Source: Halobellus ruber (GTDB taxonomy: Archaea > Halobacteriota > Halobacteria > Halobacteriales > Haloferacaceae). Taken from it: 64,000 nucleotides of DNA. Below, in pieces: positions 50,652-59,494 of the stretch. How positions within the stretch are numbered: position 1 is the first letter of the stretch; every line of letters starts with the position of its first letter. The stretch lies in the NCBI RefSeq assembly GCF_014212355.1, contig NZ_JACKXD010000004.1, positions 186,001 through 250,000 of the forward strand, written 5' to 3'. The notes beneath the pieces are model-generated. The model saw only the letters and a program-made list of their open reading frames with translations. It was not told the DNA's origin and did not search any database. Both the position numbers and the translations under genes were made by a program.

Positions 50652-51371
50652 ATGAACAGAGCGGAGAAGGCGGCCCTCCAACTCCAGGCGGTCGCGGTTC
50701 TGCGGATGCTCAAGGAGACCCGGACCTACGACGAACTCGCGGAGTTCACCGGCCTCCCCGCCGGCGACCTCAACCGGTACGTCAACGGTCACGTCCTCCC
50801 GGGAACCGACCGGGCCCGCGACCTCGTGGAGAACCTCGGCCGCGACGCCCTAGCTGCGGAACTTCGGGCCCGCGTCGAGTTCGACGACGGCGGCTACGTC
50901 GACAACTCCGCGGTGGTGTTCGACCAGACGTTTCTCGACTTGGTCGCCCCGGTGGCCGCCAACACCCTCGGCTTCGAGCGCCCGGACGTGGTCCTGACCG
51001 CCGCCACTGACGGCATCACCCTCGGCGCCGCGATGGCGAGCCACTTCGACGCCCGCGTGGTCTACGCGAAGAAGTCCAAGGAGACCGCCGTCGAGGAGTT
51101 CATCGAGTCCCGCCAGCGCGTCTCGCCGGGGATCGAACTCACCTACTATCTCCCGGCGCGGGCGCTGTCCGAAAGCGACACCGTCCTCGTGGTCGACGAC
51201 CTCGTCCGGTCGGGCGAGACGCAGGCGTTGTTGCTCGACATCGCCCGCCAGGCGGAGGCGTCGGTGGCGGGCGTCTTCGCGCTCATCGCCGTCGGCGAGG
51301 CCGGCATCGACCGCGCCCGCGACCGCACCGACGCTCCGGTCGGCGCGCTCTCGACGGTCGCCCCCGAGTGA
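50652..51371 (+). CDS. HTH-phosphoribosyltransferase regulator
   Basis: 239 residues. The N-terminal helices (VLRMLKETRTYDELAEFTGL, then DLNRYVNGHVLP) look like a helix-turn-helix. The C-terminal part is a type I phosphoribosyltransferase fold with PRPP motif VLVVDDLVRSGETQAL. Proteins of this design (PurR in bacteria, GfcR in haloarchaea) act as PRPP-sensing transcription factors. Lying 69 bp before a purine permease, it likely controls purine uptake or salvage (inference). A TATA-like CGTATTCATA is about 29 nt upstream. Confidence 0.82.
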   Translation: MNRAEKAALQLQAVAVLRMLKETRTYDELAEFTGLPAGDLNRYVNGHVLPGTDRARDLVENLGRDALAAELRARVEFDDGGYVDNSAVVFDQTFLDLVAPVAANTLGFERPDVVLTAATDGITLGAAMASHFDARVVYAKKSKETAVEEFIESRQRVSPGIELTYYLPARALSESDTVLVVDDLVRSGETQALLLDIARQAEASVAGVFALIAVGEAGIDRARDRTDAPVGALSTVAPE

Positions 51372-51416
51372 CCGCCCGACGCACCGGGGGGGTATGAAAA
51401 CGTTTATCGACCTGAT

Positions 51417-51433
51417 GTCGGATATCTCCAGAC
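51417..51433. promoter_or_regulatory. Imperfect palindrome before the purine permease
   Basis: GTCGGATATCTCCAGAC: arms GTC-GGA and TCC-A-GAC around TATC, with one unpaired base. It lies between the TATA box (GTTTATCG, 51402-51409) and the ATG at 51441, overlapping the expected transcription start. Candidate site for the PRTase regulator. Confidence 0.35.
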
Positions 51434-51440
51434 GTGCATT

Positions 51441-52829
51441 ATGGGGCTCGCTGAAACCCTCGCAGACCGATTCGGTGTACAAGAACACGGGTCGTCGGTC
51501 CGGACCGAACTCCTGGCGGGGGTGACGACGTTCCTGACGATGTCGTACATCGTCGTCGTCAACCCCGCGATCCTCTCGGGCGCCATCACACCCCAGGGCG
51601 TCTCACAGGGGGAGGTCCAGTCGATGCTCGCGGTCGTCACGATCATCGCGGCGGCGACGGCGACGCTCGTGATGGCGCTGTACGCGAACCGGCCGTTCGC
51701 GCAGGCCCCCGGACTCGGGCTGAACGCCTTCTTCGCGTTCACCGTCGTCGGCGCCCTGGGCGTCCCCTGGCAGACCGCCCTCGCCGCGGTCGTCGTCGAG
51801 GGTGTGCTCTTCATCGCCTTGACGGCGGTCGGCGCCCGCGAGTACGTGATCGGGCTGTTCCCCACCCCGGTGAAGTTCGCGGTCGGCACCGGGATCGGGC
51901 TGTTCCTGGCGATCATCGGGTTGCAGGCGATGGGGATCGTGGTCGACGATTCGGCGACGCTCATCACCCTCGGGTCGGTCGCCTCGGACCCGGTAGCGAT
52001 CCTGTCGGTGATCGGGCTGTTCCTCACGTTCGCGCTCTACGCTCGTGACGTCCCCGGGTCGATCATCATCGGCATCGTTCTGACCACCGTAGCGGGCTGG
52101 GCCGTCACCCGGTTCGGCCCGGTCTCGCCGGAGGCCGGCCTCGTCGCCGGTAGCGCCGCGGTCACCTACGACATCACGCCGCTCGCGGGCGCGTTCGTCG
52201 GCGGCCTCGCCGACATCGAGGCGTTCACGTTCGCCTTGGTGGTGTTCACGTTCTTCTTCGTCGACTTCTTCGACACCGCCGGCACGCTGGTCGGCGTCGG
52301 CCAGGCGGGCGGCTTCCTCGACGACAACGGCGAGTTCCCCGACATCGACCGGCCGCTGATGGCCGACGCGATCGGGACGACCGTCGGCGGCGCCCTCGGC
52401 ACCTCGACGGTCACCACCTACATCGAGTCCGCCTCGGGCGTCGAGGAGGGCGGCCGGACCGGGCTGACGGCGCTCACGGTCGCTGCCCTCTTCGTCGGCT
52501 CGCTCGTCTTGGTCCCGCTCGCGGCCGCGATCCCGCTGTACGCCTCCCACATCGCCCTGGTCGTGATCGGGGTCGTGATGCTCCGGAACGTCATCGACAT
52601 CGAGTGGAACGACCTCACTCACTCCATCCCCGCGGGGATGACGATCCTGGTGATGCCGTTCACGTACTCCATCGCGTACGGCATCGCCGCGGGCATCGTC
52701 TCCTACCCGTTGGTCAAGCTTGCCGCCGGCGAGGGCCGTGACGTCCGCGCCGGCCACTGGGCGCTGGCGGGCGCGTTCGTGGTCTACTTCGTCGTCCGCA
52801 CCGGTGGCGTGCTCACGGGGCAGTTGTAA
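51441..52829 (+). CDS. NCS2-family purine permease (AzgA-like)
   Basis: 462 residues, about 12 to 14 hydrophobic segments. The AzgA-type signatures are visible: ELLAGVTTFLTMSYIVVVNP at the start, FAQAPGLGLNAFFAFTVV, and FFFVDFFDTAGTLVGVGQ with the conserved Asp. Such carriers import adenine, guanine or hypoxanthine by proton symport. It follows the HTH-PRTase gene with a separate TATA box between them. Confidence 0.92.
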   Translation: MGLAETLADRFGVQEHGSSVRTELLAGVTTFLTMSYIVVVNPAILSGAITPQGVSQGEVQSMLAVVTIIAAATATLVMALYANRPFAQAPGLGLNAFFAFTVVGALGVPWQTALAAVVVEGVLFIALTAVGAREYVIGLFPTPVKFAVGTGIGLFLAIIGLQAMGIVVDDSATLITLGSVASDPVAILSVIGLFLTFALYARDVPGSIIIGIVLTTVAGWAVTRFGPVSPEAGLVAGSAAVTYDITPLAGAFVGGLADIEAFTFALVVFTFFFVDFFDTAGTLVGVGQAGGFLDDNGEFPDIDRPLMADAIGTTVGGALGTSTVTTYIESASGVEEGGRTGLTALTVAALFVGSLVLVPLAAAIPLYASHIALVVIGVVMLRNVIDIEWNDLTHSIPAGMTILVMPFTYSIAYGIAAGIVSYPLVKLAAGEGRDVRAGHWALAGAFVVYFVVRTGGVLTGQL

Positions 52830-53257
52830 CCGCGACACGTCGACCGCTGGACCGTTCTGCTGCGGGACTCCGGAACCGTATTTACTCGCGCACCGAGGGT
52901 TCACTGTCGGGTGGACTTCCGGGGTCCTCATACTGGGTGCTCGCAAGGCTCCGACCGTGCGGTAAGGGCGACTTGTATGAAATTTTTATTTCATTAACGG
53001 AACCGCAGTGAGATCTATACGATACTGTGTAGTGATTAAACGAATAAAAAACCGTACACGGTTTCCGACGGGAGCTATACACACGGGTGTGAAGCGCACA
53101 GAGAAGGAAGACCAATCGGCGAGGTCCACCACCTTGTCCGCTGTCTCCGAGCTCAGGGGGTCCTATCCCACTGATCTCGCTCACCCGTCACTTCATTGCA
53201 CGCTGGTATAACGGAATGCGACTGATCCTCCCTTCGGGTGACAAATAGGTGAACGGT
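52830..53257. other. AT-richer intergenic region before a histidine kinase
   Basis: 428 bases without a convincing gene on either strand. The middle (52970-53070) is the most AT-rich part of the window and holds the perfect inverted repeat at 52977-52994 and an AATAAAAAACC tract. At the right, GGTATAACGG (53205-53214) is a probable TATA box for the kinase. Confidence 0.55.
52977..52994. repeat. AT-rich inverted repeat ATGAAAT-TTTT-ATTTCAT
   Basis: Perfect 7-bp arms around TTTT. It lies 148 bp after the permease stop and about 260 bp before the kinase, so it may be a terminator with a T-run or a protein-binding site. Confidence 0.5.
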
Positions 53258-54313
53258 ATGGATACGTTTGATACCAACACCGTCACCGACTGTTTACTAG
53301 AGCCCGTGTTTGCCGTCAGAACCAACGGGAATATTGCGTTTGTCAACGCGCGGTTATTGGAGCTCACACAAGTCTCTCAGGACACTGCGATCGGAAGCGA
53401 GATCGGTTGGCTTGAACAGTTCGTCGCCGACGGGTTCGATAGATTACATCACACCATCACGTCCGTCTCCCGCGGAGAGACTGCGGATCAACGGGTCAAC
53501 TTGGAGATGCGGCATCCGCCTTCCGCACCTGTTCCTCGACAGTTGACCGCCGAAGCACGCGTCGCACCGCTCATCCGGGACGGCGAACTGCTCGGAGCAC
53601 TGGTGGCAATTCGGGACATAACCGTCCAGCGCCAACGGCGCGAGCGACTCCACGTGCTGTCGCGGACACTCCGACACGACATCCGTAACCAACTCAACGT
53701 GGTGCTCGGACTGGACGAAATAACCGCCGAACTCGAAGACGAGCAGAAGCAGAAGAGGGTGGAGAAAGCCGTTGAGGCTACCGAGTGCCTCTACGCTATG
53801 ACCGAGAAGACCCGCCTCATCGAACGGCAAATCGCCGGCGAACCCGACCACAGTTCACAGAACCTCATCCAAATCGTCTCGGCGGCGGCGGCAGAAATCC
53901 GAGGGGGGTACCCTGACGCAGTTATTGAGGATCCGGTGACGGAGTCCGCACACGGTGAGGTGACAAACGCATTTGCCACCGCCGTTGAGCACGTCATCCG
54001 CAACGCAATCGAGCACAACGATAGCCCGGAACCCCGGGTCGAGATAACGGTCGCCGAGAGCCTCGGTGGCGAGTACATCGACGTGCGGATAGCGGACAAC
54101 GGTCCAGGTATCGACCCGAAGCAGGCCGAGATCGCCGAAGGGGAGCGACAGATGGACCAGTCAACAATGCACCTGGACGGTCTCGGTCTGTGGACGGTCC
54201 GGTGGGTGGTGCAAAACTGCGGGGGCAACCTGACGTTCGCATCGAACGCTCCCCGAGGGACGATCGTCACGCTCCGTGTGCCGCGTGCTGAGGAGTCGGG
54301 CAGTCCGGCGTGA
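53258..54313 (+). CDS. PAS-domain histidine kinase
   Basis: 351 residues. A PAS-like sensor (about 10-125: LLEPVFAVRTNGNIAFVNAR, then ALVAIRDITVQRQRRE) precedes the dimerisation helix with phosphoacceptor His140 in TLRHDIRNQLNVVLGLDEI. A GHKL ATPase follows, with VIRNAIEHNDSPEPR, ADNGPGIDP and HLDGLGLWTVRWVVQNCGG. No membrane segment, so it senses inside the cell. No response regulator is nearby. The start has an unusual haloarchaeal feature here: a GGTGA Shine-Dalgarno 5 nt before the ATG and a leader of about 20 nt. Codon choice is less GC-biased than its neighbours. Confidence 0.9.
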   Translation: MDTFDTNTVTDCLLEPVFAVRTNGNIAFVNARLLELTQVSQDTAIGSEIGWLEQFVADGFDRLHHTITSVSRGETADQRVNLEMRHPPSAPVPRQLTAEARVAPLIRDGELLGALVAIRDITVQRQRRERLHVLSRTLRHDIRNQLNVVLGLDEITAELEDEQKQKRVEKAVEATECLYAMTEKTRLIERQIAGEPDHSSQNLIQIVSAAAAEIRGGYPDAVIEDPVTESAHGEVTNAFATAVEHVIRNAIEHNDSPEPRVEITVAESLGGEYIDVRIADNGPGIDPKQAEIAEGERQMDQSTMHLDGLGLWTVRWVVQNCGGNLTFASNAPRGTIVTLRVPRAEESGSPA

Positions 54314-54633
54314 CTCCAGGCGTAGCACCCGCCTCAACGATACGTCGTTCTCGGTGCTGGAACTCGCTTTCGTCTCTCCTCGCTCGTCGGGTAGTGTGTC
54401 CGACCTTTGATCGAAGATCGGGCACTGAGAAGGATCGACGACAGAGTGGATCATCTCTACTGGTTCGTTGGACAAGTGGAGGCCGACAGGTGCTTCATCC
54501 TGGCGGGTTGGTTCAGCCGCAAAAGGGCGGACCGAACCCCTTCGAACGGTTCCGTCGGATTCATCCCACGGCTAAAGCCGTGGGCTTTCTTCTCGAATCA
54601 CTGTAACGCCCTCAGTTCACCCCTACCCGAACG
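54314..54633. other. Intergenic region with IS605-like hairpin
   Basis: 320 bases without a supported gene; short frames here give no recognisable protein. It contains the hairpin at 54565-54584, followed by CTTTCTTCTCGAATCAC, which resembles the right ends of haloarchaeal IS200/IS605 elements. Confidence 0.5.
54565..54584 (+). mobile_element. Possible IS200/IS605-type right-end remnant
   Basis: CCCACGGC-TAAA-GCCGTGGG: a perfect 8-bp stem with a 4-nt loop, followed by GCTTTCTTCTCG. Subterminal hairpins of this look mark the right ends of IS605-family elements in halophiles (from memory). No tnpA or tnpB coding sequence remains in the window. Confidence 0.4.
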
Positions 54634-56097
54634 GTGTTTTCGTGGACCGGAAGAGATTCAACACCGACCCGCTCACTCGGAGACGTGAGAACACCCGCTC
54701 GCTCGCGGGCGACCGCGGTCCGCCTGGTCGTCCTGCTCGTGGTCGTCGGCCTCCTCGCGCCGGCAGCCGTCTCGGCGCTCACGTACGACCCTGCCGAGGC
54801 GACGGACCTCCAGCAGGGGACGATCACCGACCCCGCGAACGACTCCACCGTGATCAGCACGCAGGGGTACACGTTCCGGGGGAACACCAACCCCAAGAAG
54901 CCCGCGCGGCTGGTCTCCGTCGACGAGCGCGGCGACCTGGAGTGGACCCACGACGACACCGTCGGCGGCAGCGCGTGGTTCTTCGACGTCGATCAGATGC
55001 CGAACGGGAACCTGCTGGTCTCCTCGCCGCGGGCGGGCGACACGGTCCTCTTCGAGCTCGACCCCGACACCCGGAAGCGGGTCTGGCAGGAGCGGTTCGA
55101 CATGACCGACACCCACGACGTGGCGTACCTCGGCGACGACCGGATCGCGATCGCGAACATGCGCGAGTGGAACGAGTCGGCGGGTGTCAGCGACGACCGG
55201 ATCGTGGTCTACAACCGCTCCACCGGGGAGTTCACCTGGGAGTGGTACTTCAGGAACCACTACCCCGCGAGCACCGACGGCGGCTACAGCGAGGACTGGA
55301 CCCACGTCAACGACGTCGACCCGGTCGGCGACGACCGGCTCCTGTTGTCGCCGCGGAACTTCGATCAGGTCATCCTCGTCGATATGGAGTCGAAGGAGAT
55401 CGTCGAGCGCCTGGGCAGCGACGGCGACTACGACGTCCTCCAGGAGCAGCACAACCCCGACTGGCTGGAAAGCGAGAACGGCACGCCGACCATCCTGGTC
55501 GCCGACAGCGAGAACAACCGCGTCGTCGAGTACGCAAAGGAGGACGGCGAGTGGGTCCGGACCTGGGAGGTCGGCACCGGGTCGCTCAACTGGCCGCGGG
55601 ACGCCGACAGGCTCGAAAACGGCAACACCCTGATCACCGACACGCTGAACCACCGCGTGATGGAGGTCACGCCGACCGGGGAGGTCGTCTGGGAGTACTA
55701 CGCCACCTGGGGTCCCTACGACGCCGAGCGGCTGGGAACGCCCCCCGAATCGTCGGGGCCGACCATCCGGGACCTGAACGCGAGCGGCTCGTACGCCATC
55801 ACCGGGAGCGCGAACCTCACCGCCGGCGGGAACGGCAGCGTCGGGTTCGAGGGACGGATCCGCGCCACCTTCGCCGACACACCCCTGGAGGGCCCGATGA
55901 ACCGGTTCGCCACCCGGTGGGCGCACGTCACGCCGTGGCTCCGGCCGGTGTGGATGACCGGGTGGGACCTCGTGTGGGCAATCGGCGCCCTCCTGATCGG
56001 TCTCGCGTGGGCCGGCGGCGAACTCGTCGTCCACAGGCGACGGCTCCTCGCCGGGGGTCGACGCCTCGTCTCGGGCGTCCGGAGACGGCGCCGGTAG
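54634..56097 (+). CDS. Membrane-anchored arylsulfotransferase-like beta-propeller protein
   Basis: 487 residues. An N-terminal hydrophobic signal/anchor (AVRLVVLLVVVGLLAPAAVS) leads to an exported domain of about 370 residues with repeated propeller-like strands (GSAWFFDVDQMPNGNLLVSS, THDVAYLGDDRIAIANM, NWPRDADRLENGNTLITDTL, HRVMEVTPTGEVVWEYY). A C-terminal helix (LVWAIGALLIGLAWAGGELV) and a basic tail close it. The repeats match the ASST family, but sulfotransfer is unproven here. The start is either GTG 54634 or GTG 54685; the second leaves a more typical signal. Confidence 0.8.
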   Translation: MFSWTGRDSTPTRSLGDVRTPARSRATAVRLVVLLVVVGLLAPAAVSALTYDPAEATDLQQGTITDPANDSTVISTQGYTFRGNTNPKKPARLVSVDERGDLEWTHDDTVGGSAWFFDVDQMPNGNLLVSSPRAGDTVLFELDPDTRKRVWQERFDMTDTHDVAYLGDDRIAIANMREWNESAGVSDDRIVVYNRSTGEFTWEWYFRNHYPASTDGGYSEDWTHVNDVDPVGDDRLLLSPRNFDQVILVDMESKEIVERLGSDGDYDVLQEQHNPDWLESENGTPTILVADSENNRVVEYAKEDGEWVRTWEVGTGSLNWPRDADRLENGNTLITDTLNHRVMEVTPTGEVVWEYYATWGPYDAERLGTPPESSGPTIRDLNASGSYAITGSANLTAGGNGSVGFEGRIRATFADTPLEGPMNRFATRWAHVTPWLRPVWMTGWDLVWAIGALLIGLAWAGGELVVHRRRLLAGGRRLVSGVRRRRR

Positions 56098-56207
56098 TAG
56101 ACTCGCCCTACGGAGCCGCTGCCCACGTAGCTTCACCGCAGCCCTCCAGTGTGCTCGCCACGCATTCGACCCCGTGATTCTTTGCTTTCGGTCCCCTACA
56201 TCAGGTG

Positions 56208-56465
56208 ATGGCGACTCTCACCCTGTACGAACTCGAAGGCTGTCCGTACTGCGCGAAAGTGATCAACAAACTGGACGAACTGGGCCTGGAGTACGACTCG
56301 ATTATGGTCCCGTCGGCGCACAGCGAACGCACCGAAGTGAAGGAGGTCAGCGGCCAGACGGGCGTTCCGGTCCTCGTCGACGAGGACCACGGGATCGAGG
56401 GGATGCCCGAGAGCGACGACATCGTCGAGTACCTCGAAGAGACGTACGGCAGCGCGGCGAACTGA
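56208..56465 (+). CDS. Glutaredoxin
   Basis: 85 residues, thioredoxin fold: LTLYELEGCPYCAKVINKL with redox-active CPYC, GQTGVPVLVDED with the cis-proline, and ESDDIVEYLEETYG at the end. It reduces disulfides with a low-molecular-weight thiol, in haloarchaea probably gamma-glutamylcysteine. The ATG at 56208 is preferred to an in-frame GTG directly before it. Confidence 0.93.
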   Translation: MATLTLYELEGCPYCAKVINKLDELGLEYDSIMVPSAHSERTEVKEVSGQTGVPVLVDEDHGIEGMPESDDIVEYLEETYGSAAN

Positions 56466-56540
56466 TCGGCGCTGTCCGACACGCGGGTTTCCCCGGAGCT
56501 ACCGAACCACAGCCGCGGGTCCACGCGGGCGCCCTGCCGA

Positions 56541-57518
56541 CTACGCTTCGGTGGGCTCCTGCGAGCGGTCCCGGATGAGGTCGCGGATCTCCTCGGGGTC
56601 GTCGATGGCGGTCAGCTCCTCGCACCCCACGAGGGCGGTCCCCTCCACGGAGTCGCGCTTCGAGTTGTCCTCGGTGAAGTAGACCGATCGGGTCTGTGTC
56701 ACCTCGCCCAGCGATGACATGATCCGGGCGCGTTTCTCGGCGCTGCGGGTGAACGTGGAGTGGCCGGTGAGCATCCGCGCGAAGTCGCGGCGCCCGCCGT
56801 CGTCCTCGCTGACGGCTTTGAACGGCGCGCGGGCGGTCGGGTGGACGGTGAAACCCGCCCGCGTCAGGACGGTGACGACGTGTTCGTCGTCGGATTCGGG
56901 GTCGGGGTCGTCCGGCGTCGGCTCGGCGTCGCGGACCTCCTCGGCGCCGTCCATCACGTCGACCGGACTGGAGAACGGCTGATCGAACATCTCCTCGAGT
57001 TGGATCGCCACCTCGATGCTCGCGTTCATCCCGTCCTCGTACTTCGAGACCGTCCGCCGGGAGACGCCGAGTTCGGAGGCGAGCTGCCCGAGGCTCCACC
57101 CACGTTCCTCGCGTTCGTCCGCCAGCAGGTCGCCGTCGATGTTGACGTAGTGGCCGCCCGGAGCGGCGTAGATCAGCGGCGGAACCCCCTCGACGAACAG
57201 GTCCAGCGCCGTGTCCGGGTTCAGGACTGGAACGCCGTGACGGAAGTACACCACGCCGGGTTTTAGCTCCTCGTCGCGGGTGCGGAGCCCGACCACGATG
57301 GGTGTTGCGTTCAGATACGTTCCCAGGCGACGCATCTCCTCGCCGGTCGTGCCGTCGAACGCGTCGATGTTCCCCAACACCTTCAGAAGCACCAGGTCCT
57401 CGCCGCGCCGTGCGGCGACGTCGAAGCTCTTGGGCCGGATGGCACACCGGTCGCTGACGAGGAACCCGGCGTCCTCGAGCATCGCCGTGACGTTTCCGAC
57501 CAGCGCGGACCGGGACAT
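56541..57518 (-). CDS. Archaeal HTH-type transcriptional regulator
   Basis: 325 residues. An N-terminal domain of about 125 residues ([20 protein letters not shown], then [15 protein letters not shown]) looks nuclease- or ligand-binding-like. A central Cro/C1-type HTH follows ([20 protein letters not shown], then [13 protein letters not shown]). The C-terminal domain repeats a similar fold ([20 protein letters not shown]). The layout is that of a conserved archaeal family of putative regulators whose targets are not known. Its promoter carries a perfect inverted repeat that includes the TATA box. Confidence 0.85.
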   Translation of the reverse strand: MSRSALVGNVTAMLEDAGFLVSDRCAIRPKSFDVAARRGEDLVLLKVLGNIDAFDGTTGEEMRRLGTYLNATPIVVGLRTRDEELKPGVVYFRHGVPVLNPDTALDLFVEGVPPLIYAAPGGHYVNIDGDLLADEREERGWSLGQLASELGVSRRTVSKYEDGMNASIEVAIQLEEMFDQPFSSPVDVMDGAEEVRDAEPTPDDPDPESDDEHVVTVLTRAGFTVHPTARAPFKAVSEDDGGRRDFARMLTGHSTFTRSAEKRARIMSSLGEVTQTRSVYFTEDNSKRDSVEGTALVGCEELTAIDDPEEIRDLIRDRSQEPTEA

Positions 57519-57522
57519 ACCC

Positions 57523-57550
57523 GTATATAGCCTATGCACCGCATATATAC
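57523..57550. promoter_or_regulatory. Inverted repeat spanning the HTH gene's TATA box
   Basis: GTATATA (57523-57529) and TATATAC (57544-57550) are exact reverse complements separated by 14 bp. The distal arm lies 26-32 nt before the ATG and is the TATA box; the proximal arm covers the expected transcription start. This is the layout of an autorepression site. Confidence 0.55.
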
Positions 57551-57673
57551 GTTGTGCCGCCGGTTCCGGCTCCGTCCGCCGGTTTGTCCCACCCTACTGT
57601 GGACTACGGCGCCGGCGGCGGCCGCCACCGGCACCCGAAACGGGTTAGCCGCCGGCCCGACTATCCACGCAGG

Positions 57674-58951
57674 ATGACGGTCATCGGGGTCGACGACACC
57701 GACTCGCGGACGCGGGGGATGTGTACGACCTACCTCGCGACCCGGCTGGCGGCGTCGCTCCGCGCGGACGGCGCGAGCGTGGCCCGGCAGCTGCTGGTCA
57801 GGCTGAACCCCGCGGTGGAGCACAAAACCCGTGGGAACGCCGCGCTCGCGCTCCACACCGACGCCGACGCCGATCGGGCCCTCTCGCTTGCGGCCGCGGA
57901 ACTGGAGCCGCTGGCGGCGGTGGAGGACCCCCGAACGAGCCCGGGCGTGGTCGTCGCCCCCGGCGCTCCGGGCGAGGTTCCGGCGGCGGTCCGGTCGTTC
58001 TCCCGGCGGGCGGTCCGCGCCCGCCTCGACCCCGAGACCGCAGTCGACCTCGCGGATCGGGCGGGCTACCGCCACCGCGGGTGGTCGGGGGGTCGCGGCC
58101 GGATCGGCGCGCTCGCGGCGGTCGGCGCGTGGGCCGCAAACGGAACGTGGACCTACGAGCGGATCAGTTATCGGAAATTCGACCGTTGCGGGACGCCACG
58201 CGAGGTCGACGAGGAGTCGGTGTTCGAGGCGGCGGAAGCGGCGTACCCGACGGTGTGGGATACGGTCGACCGGACGGCCGGGGAGGCGGTCTGTGTCCCG
58301 AACGCCCCCGGGCCGATCCTCCACGGCATCCGCGGCGACGACCCCGACGCGGTCGAGGCCGTCGCCGACCGGATCCGCGGGGAGGAGGTCGAACGGGCGG
58401 CGACGTTCTTGACGAACCAGGGGACCGACGCACACCTCCGTGCGGGTACGATCGGCTCCTTGCGTGACGGGCGTGGGTACCGCGTCGACGGGACCGTCAC
58501 GTCCGCGCCCGAAACCCGGCGGGGCGGCCACGTCTTCGTCGAACTCCGTGCCCCCTCCGACCCGGACGCGCGGGTCGACTGCGTGGCGTTCGAGCCGACG
58601 AAGCGGTTCCGCGACCGCGTTCGGGCGCTGAGGCCGGGCGACGAGCTCACCGTCTGCGGGGAGGTGGGCGACGGGACGATCAAACTGGAGAAGTTCGCCG
58701 TCCGGTCGCTCCGGCGCACCGAGCGAACCACGCCGACCTGTGTGGACTGCGGCCGCACGATGGAGAGCGCCGGCCGCGGCCAGGGCTACCGATGTCGCGA
58801 CTGCGGCACCGCCGCGGCCGAGCGGGCGACGGTCACGCTCGATCGGGACCTCGAACCCGGCTGGTACGAGGTGCCGCCGCGCGCGCGCCGCCACATCGCC
58901 AAGCCGCTGGTCCGGGGGGGGTTCGACGCCCCGGTCCACCCCGAGCGATGA
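57674..58951 (+). CDS. tiaS: tRNA(Ile2) 2-agmatinylcytidine synthetase
   Basis: 425 residues. The N-terminal MTVIGVDDTDSRTRGMCTTY is the TiaS signature (DDTDS), followed by a ferredoxin-like part, RISYRKFDRCGTPREVD, an OB-fold (EVGDGTIKLEKFAVRSL) and a C-terminal zinc ribbon (CVDCGRTM, then CRDCG). It modifies C34 of tRNA-Ile(CAU) with agmatine so that AUA is read. ATG 57674 is the conserved start. Confidence 0.96.
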   Translation: MTVIGVDDTDSRTRGMCTTYLATRLAASLRADGASVARQLLVRLNPAVEHKTRGNAALALHTDADADRALSLAAAELEPLAAVEDPRTSPGVVVAPGAPGEVPAAVRSFSRRAVRARLDPETAVDLADRAGYRHRGWSGGRGRIGALAAVGAWAANGTWTYERISYRKFDRCGTPREVDEESVFEAAEAAYPTVWDTVDRTAGEAVCVPNAPGPILHGIRGDDPDAVEAVADRIRGEEVERAATFLTNQGTDAHLRAGTIGSLRDGRGYRVDGTVTSAPETRRGGHVFVELRAPSDPDARVDCVAFEPTKRFRDRVRALRPGDELTVCGEVGDGTIKLEKFAVRSLRRTERTTPTCVDCGRTMESAGRGQGYRCRDCGTAAAERATVTLDRDLEPGWYEVPPRARRHIAKPLVRGGFDAPVHPER

Positions 58952-58966
58952 ACCGCCCGGAACCGC

Positions 58967-59419
58967 TCACCCGGACACCACCAGGATCTCCGTGTTGGCA
59001 CGCCGGTCGACGAACCGCCCGTCGGACGGCGGTTTCAGGTCGACGACCAGCGTCCCCGTCTCCTGGTTCGCCCGGGTGCGCGCGTCGACGGTGACAGTCG
59101 CGACCCCGTTCCCGTTCGACCTCGCAGTTACGACGCCGTCGATCTCGGCGCTGCCGTCCTTCACGATCACCGTCGCCCCCTCCACGGGGTCGCCGTCGTC
59201 GTCGACAACCGTCAGTTCGAGCTCCGTTTCGCCGGGCTCGACGACGTCCGGCGAGGGACGGACGTCGAGTTCCGAGACCACGAGCCCCTGGGCCCCGGAG
59301 AGCATATTCAGCATCACGCTCATCGTCGCCACCCCCACGACCAGGGCGATGACCAGCCTGATCGGAAGCCCCTCGATCGCGCGATCGTCCGCCGCGAACC
59401 GTTCGAGTTCGTCGAGCAC
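58967..59419 (-). CDS. Pilin-like anchored protein with Ig-like domain
   Basis: 150 residues from a GTG start. The N-terminal DRAIEGLPIRLVIALVVGVA then TMSVMLNML is one hydrophobic segment preceded by charges, similar to a recurrent haloarchaeal pilin-like N-terminus. The rest is a beta-rich Ig/carboxypeptidase-regulatory-like domain (ELTVVDDDGDPVEGATVIV, GVATVTVDA). Probably surface-exposed. A strong TATA box TTTATATACC (59437-59446) lies 18-27 nt upstream. Confidence 0.75.
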   Translation of the reverse strand: MLDELERFAADDRAIEGLPIRLVIALVVGVATMSVMLNMLSGAQGLVVSELDVRPSPDVVEPGETELELTVVDDDGDPVEGATVIVKDGSAEIDGVVTARSNGNGVATVTVDARTRANQETGTLVVDLKPPSDGRFVDRRANTEILVVSG

Positions 59420-59494
59420 ACCGGCCCTGGTCCCGGGTCGGTATATAAATCTCCGGGCGTGGGTTTACTTACCGGAGCGCGACCACTCCCGCCG

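Noticed and set aside
52882-53184. A 100-codon minus-strand frame in the AT-rich region
   Set aside because: Cys/Ser/Tyr-rich composition unlike haloarchaeal proteins, no promoter spacing and no family.
54407-54688. Short frame through the IS605-like hairpin as a tnpB end
   Set aside because: The translation shows no TnpB zinc finger or RuvC residues, so only the hairpin was kept as a tentative remnant.
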